From Pseudooceanicola algae (lineage in GTDB: Bacteria > Pseudomonadota > Alphaproteobacteria > Rhodobacterales > Rhodobacteraceae), in assembly GCF_003590145.2 (NCBI RefSeq), contig NZ_CP060438.1, forward strand, positions 1 through 64,000: a stretch of DNA of 64,000 nt, given 5' to 3'. The stretch's first letter is position 1. Each line of letters starts with the position of its first letter. Made by a program: the position numbers and the translations under genes. The notes under the pieces are model-generated. The model did not search any database and was not told the origin of the DNA. It was given only the letters and a program-made list of their open reading frames with translations. Below, in pieces: positions 52,356 through 60,957 of the stretch.

Positions 52356-53519
52356 ATGGAAACCTCCGACATCCATGCCGACAGGCGCCTTCCTGTCACC
52401 CTTCTGACGGGTTTCCTCGGGGCCGGGAAAACCACCGTGCTGAATGGTCTGCTGCGCAGTCCCGGTCAGGACCGGATCGCCGTGATCGTGAACGAATTCG
52501 GCGAAGCGGGCCTGGACCACGACCTGATCGAGGCGGTGGATGAGGAAATCGTCCTCATGCGCTCCGGGTGCCTGTGCTGTTCCGTGCGCGGCGATCTGGC
52601 GCGCGTGGTGGTGGATTTGCTGAACCGCCGGTCAGAAGGGCACCTGGCGTTTGAGCGGGTTGTTATCGAGACCACGGGCCTCGCCGACCCCGGACCCATC
52701 ATCCAGACGCTTCAGGTGACGCCGGATCTTGCCCGGCTGACACGGATGGATGGCATCGTGACAGTTGCCGATGCCGCTGCCGGGCCGGGCACCCTGGACC
52801 AGCAGTTCGAGGCGGTGTCACAAGTTGCAATGGCGGATCTGGTGATCCTGAGCAAAGCTGATCTGGTCTCTGACGCCGAAGCGACCGATTTCGAACAGCG
52901 GATCAATGCGCTCAACCCCACGGCCTGCGTCTTGCGCGCGACAAGGGGGGACCTGCCCGCCAACAGCCTCTGGGGTTTGTCGGCGGTGCGAAAGGGGGCG
53001 GGCGTCGTCCCTGCCTCGGCCTGGCTTGCCCCGGCGGCGGCACCGGTCGTGGATCCCTTTGCCAATCTGTCCGGAATGGCGTCGCGTTCGCCGGCGAAGT
53101 CCGGGATTTCCCCCCATGACTCCCGCATCGGATCGGCGTCGATCGTGCTCGATGCACCGATCCCCGACACCGTGTTCGACCTGTGGCTGGACACGCTGAT
53201 CGCCCTGCGGGGCCCGGATCTGCTGCGGGTCAAGGGCGTGGTGCATATCGAGGGCGTTCCCGATCCTTTCGTCTTTCACGGCGTACAGCATGTCTTTGAT
53301 ATGCCGGTGCCGATCAAGGACTGGCCGGTCGATGACCACCAGTCGCGCATCGTGGTGATCGCCCGCGACCTGTCGCGCCCCGAGTTGCAGCGCAGTCTGG
53401 ACATGCTGAGAGCCCGGCAACCGCAGAGCAACCAGCCCGCAGAGACATCCGGGGGCCGGGTCCAGTTTCACCAAGATATCCAGAATGTGCTTGGCGCCAG
53501 CGCTTCGCCGGAAAGGTAA
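52356..53519 (+). CDS. CobW/G3E-family GTPase (zinc metallochaperone type), first copy
   Basis: A 387-residue G3E GTPase. Walker [10 protein letters not shown] is at 19-27, the metal-binding CxCC motif at Cys72, Cys74 and Cys75 (GCLCC), and Walker B near 'VVIETTGLADPGP'. COG0523 proteins of this kind are induced by zinc shortage and deliver zinc to client proteins. The start is directly at a Zur-type palindrome, consistent with leaderless or unusually short-leader translation, or a later start. Confidence 0.88.
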   Translation: METSDIHADRRLPVTLLTGFLGAGKTTVLNGLLRSPGQDRIAVIVNEFGEAGLDHDLIEAVDEEIVLMRSGCLCCSVRGDLARVVVDLLNRRSEGHLAFERVVIETTGLADPGPIIQTLQVTPDLARLTRMDGIVTVADAAAGPGTLDQQFEAVSQVAMADLVILSKADLVSDAEATDFEQRINALNPTACVLRATRGDLPANSLWGLSAVRKGAGVVPASAWLAPAAAPVVDPFANLSGMASRSPAKSGISPHDSRIGSASIVLDAPIPDTVFDLWLDTLIALRGPDLLRVKGVVHIEGVPDPFVFHGVQHVFDMPVPIKDWPVDDHQSRIVVIARDLSRPELQRSLDMLRARQPQSNQPAETSGGRVQFHQDIQNVLGASASPER

Positions 53520-53522
53520 GAC

Positions 53523-53687
53523 ATGAACGCCGCGATATTCATCGGCGAAAGCTTTTCCGACATCCCCGCCGACGATCTTGCGCGGCTCATGTCCGATATC
53601 AACTTCGCGCTCGCAGTCGGGGCGCGGGCCTCACGTGCCTCGCCAATATCCCCTGAATTTGTCACTCCTCTGGAGAATGCAGCATGA
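53523..53687 (+). CDS. Unknown 54-residue protein between two CobW GTPases
   Basis: ATG 53523 with GAAAGG upstream, three bases after the first CobW stop; the TGA overlaps the second CobW start as ATGA. The peptide begins [18 protein letters not shown], is acidic in its first half and ends with TPLENAA. It has no membrane span, metal motif or family that I recognise. Two-sided tight spacing in an operon supports real translation. Confidence 0.6.
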   Translation: MNAAIFIGESFSDIPADDLARLMSDINFALAVGARASRASPISPEFVTPLENAA

Positions 53688-54895
53688 CCGATCAACGCCT
53701 GCCCGTCACCGTTTTGTCCGGCTTTCTGGGCGCCGGAAAGACCACCCTGCTGAACCGCATCCTCAACAACCGCGAAGGGCTTCGCGTGGCGGTCATCGTC
53801 AATGACATGTCCGAGGTGAACATCGACGCGGATCTGGTGCGCGAAGGGGGCGCCAACCTGAGCCATACGGACGAAACCCTTGTCGAGATGTCGAACGGCT
53901 GCATCTGCTGCACCCTGCGGGACGACCTTTTGCAAGAGGTCCGGCGCCTGGCCGAAGATGGCCGGTTCGACTACCTGCTGATCGAATCGACCGGAATTTC
54001 CGAACCGCTGCCCGTCGCGGCGACCTTTGATTTCCGCGACGAGGCGGGCGAAAGCCTGTCGGATGTGTCGCGCCTTGATACCATGGTGACCGTGGTCGAT
54101 GGGGTGAACCTGCTGCGCGATTATTCCAGCCATGATTTCCTCGGCGACCGTGGCGAAACGATGGGTGAGGAGGACGAGCGCACGCTGGTCAACCTGCTGG
54201 TCGAACAGATCGAATTCGCCGACGTGGTGATCCTGAACAAGGTGGCTGACGCCGCGCCCCATCAGGTGGACGCCGCGCGCAAGATCATCCGCAGCCTGAA
54301 CGCCGATGCGCGGATCATCGAGACCAGCCATTCCGACGTACCGGCAGAGGCGATCCTGAACACCGGCCTGTTCGATTTCGAGAAGGCGCATGAACATCCG
54401 ATGTGGGCGAAAGAGCTTTACGGCTTTGCCGATCACGTTCCGGAAACCGAGGAATACGGCGTCGCCAGCTTCGTCTACCGCGCAAGGGCGCCGTTCGAGC
54501 CGGATCGGATCATCGAGGTCCTGAACGGCGACCTGCCCGGCGTGATACGGGCCAAGGGGCATTTCTGGATCGCCACGCGCCCTGAATGGGTGGCCGAATT
54601 CAGCCTTGCGGGGGCCTTGTCCAGCGTCAAGCCGCTCGGCACCTGGTGGGCTTCGGTGCCTAAGGATCGCTGGCCGGATCATGACGCGGCGCGGGACTAC
54701 ATGGCCGCGCATTGGTCCGAGCCCTGGGGCGACCGGCGTCAGGAACTGGTGTTCGTCGGCGCCGGCATCGACTGGCCTGCGATCAAGGCGCGGCTGGACG
54801 CCTGTCTGCTACCCGAGCACCTCGCGCCCGGGCCCGATGCGCTGCCGGACCTGCCCGATCCCTTCCCCGCCTGGCGACGCGTGGAGGCCGCGTGA
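53684..54895 (+). CDS. CobW/G3E-family GTPase (zinc metallochaperone type), second copy
   Basis: A 403-residue G3E GTPase with Walker [10 protein letters not shown] (13-21), CxCC at Cys73, Cys75, Cys76 (GCICC), Walker B near '[15 protein letters not shown]' and NKVAD for guanine binding. The C-terminal CobW domain is complete ('[18 protein letters not shown]'). It belongs to the YciC/ZigA-like subgroup induced by zinc starvation. Its start overlaps the 54-residue gene, and its stop overlaps a DUF1826 gene as GTGA. Confidence 0.9.
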   Translation: MTDQRLPVTVLSGFLGAGKTTLLNRILNNREGLRVAVIVNDMSEVNIDADLVREGGANLSHTDETLVEMSNGCICCTLRDDLLQEVRRLAEDGRFDYLLIESTGISEPLPVAATFDFRDEAGESLSDVSRLDTMVTVVDGVNLLRDYSSHDFLGDRGETMGEEDERTLVNLLVEQIEFADVVILNKVADAAPHQVDAARKIIRSLNADARIIETSHSDVPAEAILNTGLFDFEKAHEHPMWAKELYGFADHVPETEEYGVASFVYRARAPFEPDRIIEVLNGDLPGVIRAKGHFWIATRPEWVAEFSLAGALSSVKPLGTWWASVPKDRWPDHDAARDYMAAHWSEPWGDRRQELVFVGAGIDWPAIKARLDACLLPEHLAPGPDALPDLPDPFPAWRRVEAA

Positions 54896-55530
54896 ACCAG
54901 ATCCGCTCCATCCTGAACGCCGGTGTCAGCGGTGTTGCCGCCGCTGACACGCCCACGGGCCTGTCCGCGATCCTAAAGCCGGATTGCGCAGCGGCCATCT
55001 GGCGGCGGCGGCCCTTACCAGCATTGCAAGTCTGGATCGACGCGCTTGATCCGGATCGGCTGCCCGGCGCACGGGTGATCCTGCGCCCCGATGTCGCCTA
55101 CGGGTCGATTCGCCAGACGGTTCTGGGCATTTGCGACGCCGCTGCCACGCCTGATTGCCCTGAAAGAGACCTTTTGATCGACGACATCGTGGCGCAGGTG
55201 GCCATGTTTGCCAGGCTGATGCCGTCGCGCTATCTGCGCCTGCGGCTGGATGTCGTGACGACGAACGCGTGTCGGAAGTTCCATGTCGACATGGTGACTG
55301 CGCGGCTGGTCTGCACCTATCGCGGGACCGGCACGCAATATGGCATCGGTCCCGACCCCGCCCGCATCCACACGGTACCCACGGGCGCGCCGATCCTGCT
55401 GCGCGGTACGCTCTGGCCGGTGGAACCGGACGCCGGTGTGCGGCATCGCTCGCCACCGATCGAAGGCACGGGCGAGGTCCGGCTGGTCCTTGTGCTCGAC
55501 CCGCTCGACGATGCGGAGGAGGCGCAATGA
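54892..55530 (+). CDS. DUF1826 domain protein
   Basis: A 212-residue protein of the DUF1826 family, starting at GTG 54892 in a GTGA overlap with the CobW gene. Landmarks are '[24 protein letters not shown]', given here as [13 protein letters not shown] and NACRKFHVD, and '[11 protein letters not shown]'. DUF1826 genes regularly accompany Zur-regulated CobW genes. The conserved Cys/His set (CRKFH and an HxxP context) could bind zinc. Function unknown. Confidence 0.8.
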   Translation: MNQIRSILNAGVSGVAAADTPTGLSAILKPDCAAAIWRRRPLPALQVWIDALDPDRLPGARVILRPDVAYGSIRQTVLGICDAAATPDCPERDLLIDDIVAQVAMFARLMPSRYLRLRLDVVTTNACRKFHVDMVTARLVCTYRGTGTQYGIGPDPARIHTVPTGAPILLRGTLWPVEPDAGVRHRSPPIEGTGEVRLVLVLDPLDDAEEAQ

Positions 55531-55892
55531 AACCGACGAACCGAGGCGCGACCAGTCTCAGGACTCGGTCCCGGAACGAAGACCCTATGCAGGCCTTCGA
55601 CGCACTCCCGTCGCCCGTCAGGTCATGGCTGTCCGAAGCGGCACTGCCCTGGTCGCCCGCCTCCTGCCGCAAGATTCTTCGTCAGGCGCGGGCGCGCGGT
55701 GAAAGCCTGAACGATGTTCTGGCGCGGCTTGATCGCGCCCAGACCAAGGCGCTGGCCCGCGACCGCCACGCGCCGCCTCAGGTCGCCGCAGCGCCAGACC
55801 ACGACGAGATCCCGCGACCTCAAGGTGTCGCACCCGCGTTGCGCTCGGCTCCTAAATCAAGCTCATATGGAAACGAAAGAGAATCACCATGA
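55527..55892 (+). CDS. Small conserved protein, possibly DUF6525 family
   Basis: A 121-residue basic protein starting in an ATGA overlap with the DUF1826 gene and ending in one with the next gene. The core 'AFDALPSPVRSWLSEAALPW' and 'KILRQARARGESLNDVLARL' resemble small roseobacter proteins I associate with DUF6525; this family call is tentative. The C-terminal 40 residues look disordered. Function unknown. Confidence 0.65.
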   Translation: MKPTNRGATSLRTRSRNEDPMQAFDALPSPVRSWLSEAALPWSPASCRKILRQARARGESLNDVLARLDRAQTKALARDRHAPPQVAAAPDHDEIPRPQGVAPALRSAPKSSSYGNERESP

Positions 55893-56467
55893 AAACCATG
55901 TACTTCGCTCTTCTGGCCTTTGTCGCCGCCACGCCTCTGATGGCGCAGGAAACCCGTGAAATGGACGCGCATGTGCATGGCGTCAGCACGCTTGACCTGG
56001 CTATCGAAGGCGATGTCGTCGAGATGAACCTGGTGTCGCCCGGCATGGATATCGTCGGTTTTGAATACGCGGCAAGCTCGGATGTGGACAAGGATGCCGT
56101 CGAAGCGGCGATCCGGACGATGCTCGTGCCCGAGAACATCGTGGAACTGCCCGATGCGGCTGAATGCCGTCTGACCGAGGTGCTGGCCCATCTGCACGGC
56201 GGCGCGCATGATGACCACGAAGACCATGCCGGGGATCATGAGCATGGTCATGACGAAGATCACGATCACGAAAACGGCGCGGGCCACAGCGAATTCCATG
56301 TCCGCTACATCTTCGACTGCGAACATGCCGAAGATCTGACCACGATCAGCTTCCCCTTCTTCACACAGTTCGAGAACGCAGAAGAGATCGAAGCACAGTT
56401 CGTCACCGATGCGGGCGCAGGTTCGGCCGAGATTGACCGTGACACCGCCGAACTGACCCTGAACTGA
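55889..56467 (+). CDS. Periplasmic His-rich DUF2796 protein (ZrgA-like)
   Basis: A 192-residue exported protein (signal peptide to about residue 19, LMA) with the DUF2796 start 'HVHGVSTLDLAIEGDVVEM' and a His/Asp-rich stretch at 101-127 (HGGAHDDHEDH...), followed by the conserved 'YIFDCEHAEDL'. DUF2796 proteins are induced by zinc shortage in several bacteria and are thought to bind zinc in the periplasm. It precedes an ABC transporter pair and two DUF3299 genes, the same order as a Zur-regulated operon of Pseudomonas aeruginosa (PA4063-PA4066). Confidence 0.85.
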   Translation: MKTMYFALLAFVAATPLMAQETREMDAHVHGVSTLDLAIEGDVVEMNLVSPGMDIVGFEYAASSDVDKDAVEAAIRTMLVPENIVELPDAAECRLTEVLAHLHGGAHDDHEDHAGDHEHGHDEDHDHENGAGHSEFHVRYIFDCEHAEDLTTISFPFFTQFENAEEIEAQFVTDAGAGSAEIDRDTAELTLN

Positions 56468-56469
56468 CC

Positions 56470-57171
56470 ATGACGGATCCCGCTCTGGCCCTGACCGATG
56501 TGACCTTCGCCTGGCCAGGACAGGGCGGGTTCTTCCTGAGTTGCCCGGATTTCCGGATGGCTATGGGCGAAAACGTCCTGCTGCTCGGCGCCAGCGGATC
56601 GGGGAAATCGACGCTGTTGTCGCTGGTCTGCGGGATCGCCACGGCCAGCGGGGGAAGTGTCAGGCTGGGCAACACGGATCTGGGTTCCCTGCGCGCCGGC
56701 GCGCGCGACGGGTTCCGGGCCGAGCAGATCGGCGTGATTTTCCAGCAATTCAACCTGTTACCCTATGCCCGCGCGCTGGATAATATCCTTTTGCCGCTGC
56801 GTTTTGCCCCGGCACGCAGAGCCCGCGCCGGCGATCCCGAGGCCGAGGCCGAGGCCGCGCGGCTGTGTTCTGCGCTTGGCCTGCCGGATGGGGTTCTGGC
56901 GACCCCCGCGGGGCGGCTCAGCGTCGGGCAACAGCAACGTGTGGCCGTCGCCCGCGCACTGATCGGGGCACCGCCGCTGATCGTCGCGGACGAACCGACC
57001 TCGGCGCTGGATGCCGCCACGCAGGACAGCTTTCTTCGGCTGCTGTTCGAACAGGCGGCGCAGGCGGGCTCCTCCCTGCTGATGGTCAGCCATGACGAAC
57101 GGCTCGGGCAGCGCTTTGATCGCGTGATCCGGCTGGAAGACATCGTGACAACGGAACGGGCTGCGGCATGA
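56470..57171 (+). CDS. MacB/LolD-type ABC ATP-binding protein of the zinc operon
   Basis: A 233-residue ABC ATPase: Walker A GASGSGKST (40-48), signature 'LSVGQQQRVAVARAL', Walker B 'LIVADEPTSALD', switch His in 'MVSHDERL'. It belongs to the LolD/MacB class, which pairs with FtsX-type permeases and powers periplasmic rather than transmembrane transport work. Two bases after the DUF2796 stop. Confidence 0.87.
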   Translation: MTDPALALTDVTFAWPGQGGFFLSCPDFRMAMGENVLLLGASGSGKSTLLSLVCGIATASGGSVRLGNTDLGSLRAGARDGFRAEQIGVIFQQFNLLPYARALDNILLPLRFAPARRARAGDPEAEAEAARLCSALGLPDGVLATPAGRLSVGQQQRVAVARALIGAPPLIVADEPTSALDAATQDSFLRLLFEQAAQAGSSLLMVSHDERLGQRFDRVIRLEDIVTTERAAA

Positions 57172-58415
57172 TCCTGCGTCTTGCTACCCAATCCCTGATG
57201 GCGCGAGCGCTGACGGTCGGGATGACAATCCTCGCCATCGCGCTGTCGGTCGCGCTCTACCTCGGGGTGGAAAAGATCCGCACCAGCGCAAGGGCCAGCT
57301 TTGCCGACACGATTTCGGGGACCGATCTGATCGTCGGCGCGCGCTCCGGTTCGGTCCAGCTTTTGCTTTATTCCGTGTTTCGCATCGGCAATGCGACCAA
57401 CAATGTCACCTGGCAAAGCTATCTTGATATGGCCGAGCGTCCGGAAATTGACTGGATCGTGCCGATTTCCCTGGGCGACAGCCACCGGCAATTCCGCGTC
57501 ATGGGCACCACAGCGGCGTTCTTCGAGCACTACAAATATCGCGGTGGACGGTCGCTGGAGATGGTCACGGGACACGGGCTCGACGATCTGTACGACACGG
57601 TCATCGGGGCGGATGTCGCGACGAGCCTCGGCTATGCCGTGGGCGATCCGATTGTCGTTTCCCACGGCCTCGCCTCCTTCACGGCGCATGACGATCAGCC
57701 CTTCCGCGTTGCGGGCATCCTCGCCAAGACCGGCACCCCGGTGGATCGGACCGTCATCGTCAGCCTCGAGGCTATCGAGGCCATTCACGTGGACTGGCAG
57801 AGCGGAGCCAAGAGCCGGCAAACCACCCCGGTCGAGGTCATCCGGAGCATGGATCTGGAACCGACGGCGATCACGGCGGCGCTGGTCGGTGTGCAGTCGC
57901 GCCTTCAGATCTTCGGCCTGCAACGCTGGATCAATGAATATCCCGAAGAACCCCTTCTGGCGATCCTGCCGGGCGTTGCCTTGCAGGAACTCTGGCAGAT
58001 CGTCGGCGTGGCCGAAATCGCGCTGATCGCCGTTTCGGCGATGGTGGTGGTGACGGCGCTGATCGGCATGATGGCGATGATCTTTGCCAGCCTCAACGAA
58101 CGGCGCCGCGAAATGGCGATCTGGCGGGCCATGGGCGCAGGTCCATCAACGATCCTCGGCTTGCTGGTGGTCGAGGCCATTTTGATGGCGGGCCTGGGCG
58201 CCGTGCTTGGGCTCGGCCTGCTGTACCTCGGCCTTGTCGTGGGCCAGCCACAGGTCGACGCCGCCTTCGGAATCTGGCTGCCGATCGAGCCGCCTTCACT
58301 GCCGGAGCTTCGGGTTCTCGCAACCGTGATCGCGGCTGCGGCGCTTGCAAGCCTGCTTCCTGCAGTTCGGGCATATCGGCTTTCGCTCAGCGATGGCATG
58401 ATGGTGAGGATATGA
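57168..58415 (+). CDS. FtsX/MacB-type ABC permease of the zinc operon
   Basis: A 415-residue membrane protein with one N-terminal span (about 15-37), a large periplasmic domain (38-280) and three C-terminal spans, the FtsX/LolC layout. The last part 'ERRREMAIWRAMGAGPSTILGLL' (core RREMAIWRAMGAG) is the FtsX-domain cytoplasmic motif. It probably couples ATP hydrolysis to handling of the neighbouring His-rich or DUF3299 proteins. ATGA overlaps on both sides. Confidence 0.86.
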   Translation: MILRLATQSLMARALTVGMTILAIALSVALYLGVEKIRTSARASFADTISGTDLIVGARSGSVQLLLYSVFRIGNATNNVTWQSYLDMAERPEIDWIVPISLGDSHRQFRVMGTTAAFFEHYKYRGGRSLEMVTGHGLDDLYDTVIGADVATSLGYAVGDPIVVSHGLASFTAHDDQPFRVAGILAKTGTPVDRTVIVSLEAIEAIHVDWQSGAKSRQTTPVEVIRSMDLEPTAITAALVGVQSRLQIFGLQRWINEYPEEPLLAILPGVALQELWQIVGVAEIALIAVSAMVVVTALIGMMAMIFASLNERRREMAIWRAMGAGPSTILGLLVVEAILMAGLGAVLGLGLLYLGLVVGQPQVDAAFGIWLPIEPPSLPELRVLATVIAAAALASLLPAVRAYRLSLSDGMMVRI

Positions 58416-58927
58416 TGAAACCATTCACACTGACCCGCCGTCGTTTTGGCGGTCTCGCGGCGGCCGGCCTGTTCTTGCCGGAGAGCGCCTTGGCGAAAGC
58501 TCTCCGAGAGATCACCTGGGACGACCTGATCCCGCCGGGCGTGCCCTATTCCGAGATCGTCGGAGAGGGTAACCTGGATGCCGTGAACGACACCTGGAAC
58601 CCGATCTTCGACCAGAACGGTTCCAAGATGAACACCAAGCTTGATGGTCAGCGCATCAGGATGCCGGGCTACATGATACCGCTTGAAAGCGGGTCGAGCG
58701 GCATCTCGGAATTCATCCTCGTGCCTTATGTCGGGGCCTGCATTCACGTCCCGCCCCCGCCGCCGAACCAGCTTGTCTTCGTGACATCTGCGACGCCCTG
58801 GCCCCGCGATCAGCTGTGGGAGGCGATCTGGGTCACCGGTACCATGTCGGTCAAGATGCAGTACACGAGCCTTGGCGATATCGGCTACGAAGTCGCGGCA
58901 GACAGCCTGGAACCCTACGAATGGTAG
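58412..58927 (+). CDS. DUF3299 protein with Tat signal, first copy
   Basis: A 171-residue protein with an N-terminal twin-arginine motif (TRRRFGG, residues 7-13), suggesting folded export. The DUF3299 core includes 'MPGYMIPLESGSSGISEFIL' and 'VPYVGACIHVPPPPPNQLV', with one Cys and one His that could hold a metal. Start overlaps the permease stop as ATGA. Function unknown; conserved in zinc-linked operons. Confidence 0.85.
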   Translation: MMKPFTLTRRRFGGLAAAGLFLPESALAKALREITWDDLIPPGVPYSEIVGEGNLDAVNDTWNPIFDQNGSKMNTKLDGQRIRMPGYMIPLESGSSGISEFILVPYVGACIHVPPPPPNQLVFVTSATPWPRDQLWEAIWVTGTMSVKMQYTSLGDIGYEVAADSLEPYEW

Positions 58928-59433
58928 CGATGGACCCGGCCCGCCGGAACCTGTGCCTCGGTCTGGCCGGCCTGTTTGCCCTGACGGCCAGCGGATTGCG
59001 CGCCGAGGAGGTCTTTGACCTTGAATGGCGCGATCTTGTCCCGCCGGATCAGCCCTATGTCCCGCCCGTGATCCAGAACATCGCGCCCCATGACGAAGGG
59101 TCGATGGCCAGCCGGCAGCCGCTGTCCGCTGGTGTCAGGACGGATTGGAACGGACGCATCGTGCGGCTGTCCGGCTTCATCATTCCGCTGGATTACAAGG
59201 GGACGGGCGTTACCGCCTTCATGCTGGTTCCTTACGTCGGCGCCTGCATCCACGTGCCGCCGCCGCCGGCAAATCAACTTGTCCTCGTCACGACCGAAAA
59301 CCCCTATGAAGTGGATCGGTTGTTCGCGCCGGTCACCGTCACGGGCATGTTCGGGACCGCCGCCATCGCGACCCAACTGGCCGATGTCGGATACGCCTTG
59401 TCCGCCGAAGACATCGCGCCGTACCGGGCGTGA
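58921..59433 (+). CDS. DUF3299 protein, second copy
   Basis: A 170-residue paralogue of the preceding protein (start at ATG 58921, overlapping by seven bases; ATG 58930 is an alternative). It has an ordinary signal-like hydrophobic N-terminus ('LCLGLAGLFALTASGLRAEE'), and the same 'LVPYVGACIHVPPPP' segment followed by 'ANQLVLV'. Two exported copies, one Tat and one probably Sec, next to one ABC pair is unusual. It ends the zinc operon. Confidence 0.83.
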   Translation: MVAMDPARRNLCLGLAGLFALTASGLRAEEVFDLEWRDLVPPDQPYVPPVIQNIAPHDEGSMASRQPLSAGVRTDWNGRIVRLSGFIIPLDYKGTGVTAFMLVPYVGACIHVPPPPANQLVLVTTENPYEVDRLFAPVTVTGMFGTAAIATQLADVGYALSAEDIAPYRA

Positions 59434-59463
59434 CCCGATAGGCGCTATCGTCCTCCCTCCGGG

Positions 59464-59781
59464 TTATTTTGCCCGCGCGGCGGTGCGAGACAGGCGCTTG
59501 GCATTGGCCCGCGTGGCACGCGCGTAAGGTTCCAGGCCGGCAAGCGCGGCCTCTGCCGGCCCCTTGTTGGCGGCGAGGGCACGACCGGACATCTCGGTCG
59601 CCTTGGCAAGCGCCGATACCTTTTCGAACGCCATCCGCGTGGCCTCTTCGGGGCGCATGATCCCGAGGGACATCTGCATCACCCGGATCTGGATCACGGT
59701 GGACGAGGCCATCATCACCTTGGCAGAGCTGAGGGCCAGTTGCTGCCATTGTGTCACAGTCGATAGCATGGTTCCGTACAT
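59464..59781 (-). CDS. Phasin-like small helical protein
   Basis: A 105-residue, all-helical protein (from ATG 59781, GAAAGG upstream; an ATG at 59859 is in frame but lacks a ribosome site). The pattern 'MYGTMLSTVTQWQQLALSSA' and an Ala-rich C-terminus ending TRANAKRLSRTAARAK fit small phasin-related proteins that coat polyhydroxyalkanoate granules. The family is only suggested by composition and helix pattern. It is convergent with the zinc operon and divergent from the SDR gene. Confidence 0.55.
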   Translation of the reverse strand: MYGTMLSTVTQWQQLALSSAKVMMASSTVIQIRVMQMSLGIMRPEEATRMAFEKVSALAKATEMSGRALAANKGPAEAALAGLEPYARATRANAKRLSRTAARAK

Positions 59782-60102
59782 GGGTAAGCCTTTCACGGCC
59801 GCGAAGGCCTGGATCGTTTCGGACAAGGGGTCAGGTGCGCTGGAACAGGGGGCCGGCATGGCCGTGGCCGGGTCACTTGGGCAACGCCCCGCCCCTGAAC
59901 AGGTTCCCGCGCGGCGCGGGTTTCCTGACTTGGTATTCCTGTTGCGGGCGCGCCCGCGGTCTCTTGATCCGCCATGCCCCCGATTTCGCACCCCTCGCAG
60001 CCAAGGCAGGAACCCGCCGGTTTTCAGGGCCGGATCGGAACACTGTCCATTCCTGTCCGTTAGGTAGGCAGACCCCCAACACGAAGGACCGGAGACCCCG
60101 AC
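59782..60102. other. Divergent intergenic region (about 320 bp)
   Basis: Between the phasin-like gene and the SDR gene. It holds the promoters of both, but I could not identify convincing promoter boxes, repeats or an additional gene. The SDR ribosome site (GGAG) lies at about 60092. Confidence 0.4.
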
Positions 60103-60957
60103 ATGGCACATCCACGCCCCCCGTTTCCCAAGCAACCCCAGGACCTGCCCGGCAGTTCGGCGGATATGCAGCCCGCCCCCGACCACGGCGAAGACAGCTA
60201 TCGCGGCTCGGGGAAGTTGGCTGGACTGACCGCGCTTGTCACCGGCGCCGACAGCGGCATCGGGCGGGCCATCGCCCTGGCCTATGCACGCGAAGGCGCC
60301 GATGTGGCGATCTCGTATCTTTCCGAGGACGCCGAGGCTGAGCGCAGCCGCGCCCTGGTCGAAGAGGCCGGTCAGCGCGCGCTCTTGCTGCCCGGCGACA
60401 TCCAGTCCGCGGAACTTTGCCGCCACAACGTGTCCAAGACCAAGGAAACCTTCGGACAGATCGACATCCTTGTGAACAATGCCGCCCACCAGATGCATTT
60501 CGACGATTTCGAGGACATCCCCGACGAGGAATGGGAGATGACCTTCCGCACCAATATCCACGCGATGTTCTATCTGGCAAAGGCCGTGGTGCCGCAGATG
60601 AAGGACGGCAGCGCAATCATCAACACCGCCTCGATCAATTCGGACATGCCCAACCCCGGTCTGCTGGCCTATGCCAGCACCAAGGGCGCGATCCAGAACT
60701 TTACCGCCGGTTTGGCGCAATCGCTGGGGCCGCGCGGCATCCGGGTGAACTGCGTTGCACCTGGGCCGGTCTGGACCCCGCTGATCCCCTCGACCCTGCC
60801 CGCGGACAGCGTGACGGAGTTCGGGGCAAATTACCCCATGGGGCGCCCGGCCCAGCCGGTGGAGCTTGCACCGGCCTATGTTATGCTGGCCGATCCGGCC
60901 TCCAGCTATACATCCGGGGCGACTATTGCGGTGACCGGCGGAAAGCCGATCCTGTGA
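60103..60957 (+). CDS. Short-chain dehydrogenase/reductase (YghA-like)
   Basis: A 284-residue SDR: cofactor motif TGADSGIG (47-54), 'NNAAHQMHFDD', the catalytic Ser in 'NTASINS' and Tyr-Lys in 'YASTKGAIQNF', 'PGPVWTPLIPS' at the C-terminal lobe. An N-terminal 40-residue extension rich in Pro is typical of the YghA/glucose-dehydrogenase-like subgroup, NAD(P)H-dependent reduction of carbonyl groups. It overlaps the P450 start as GTGA. Confidence 0.88.
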   Translation: MAHPRPPFPKQPQDLPGSSADMQPAPDHGEDSYRGSGKLAGLTALVTGADSGIGRAIALAYAREGADVAISYLSEDAEAERSRALVEEAGQRALLLPGDIQSAELCRHNVSKTKETFGQIDILVNNAAHQMHFDDFEDIPDEEWEMTFRTNIHAMFYLAKAVVPQMKDGSAIINTASINSDMPNPGLLAYASTKGAIQNFTAGLAQSLGPRGIRVNCVAPGPVWTPLIPSTLPADSVTEFGANYPMGRPAQPVELAPAYVMLADPASSYTSGATIAVTGGKPIL

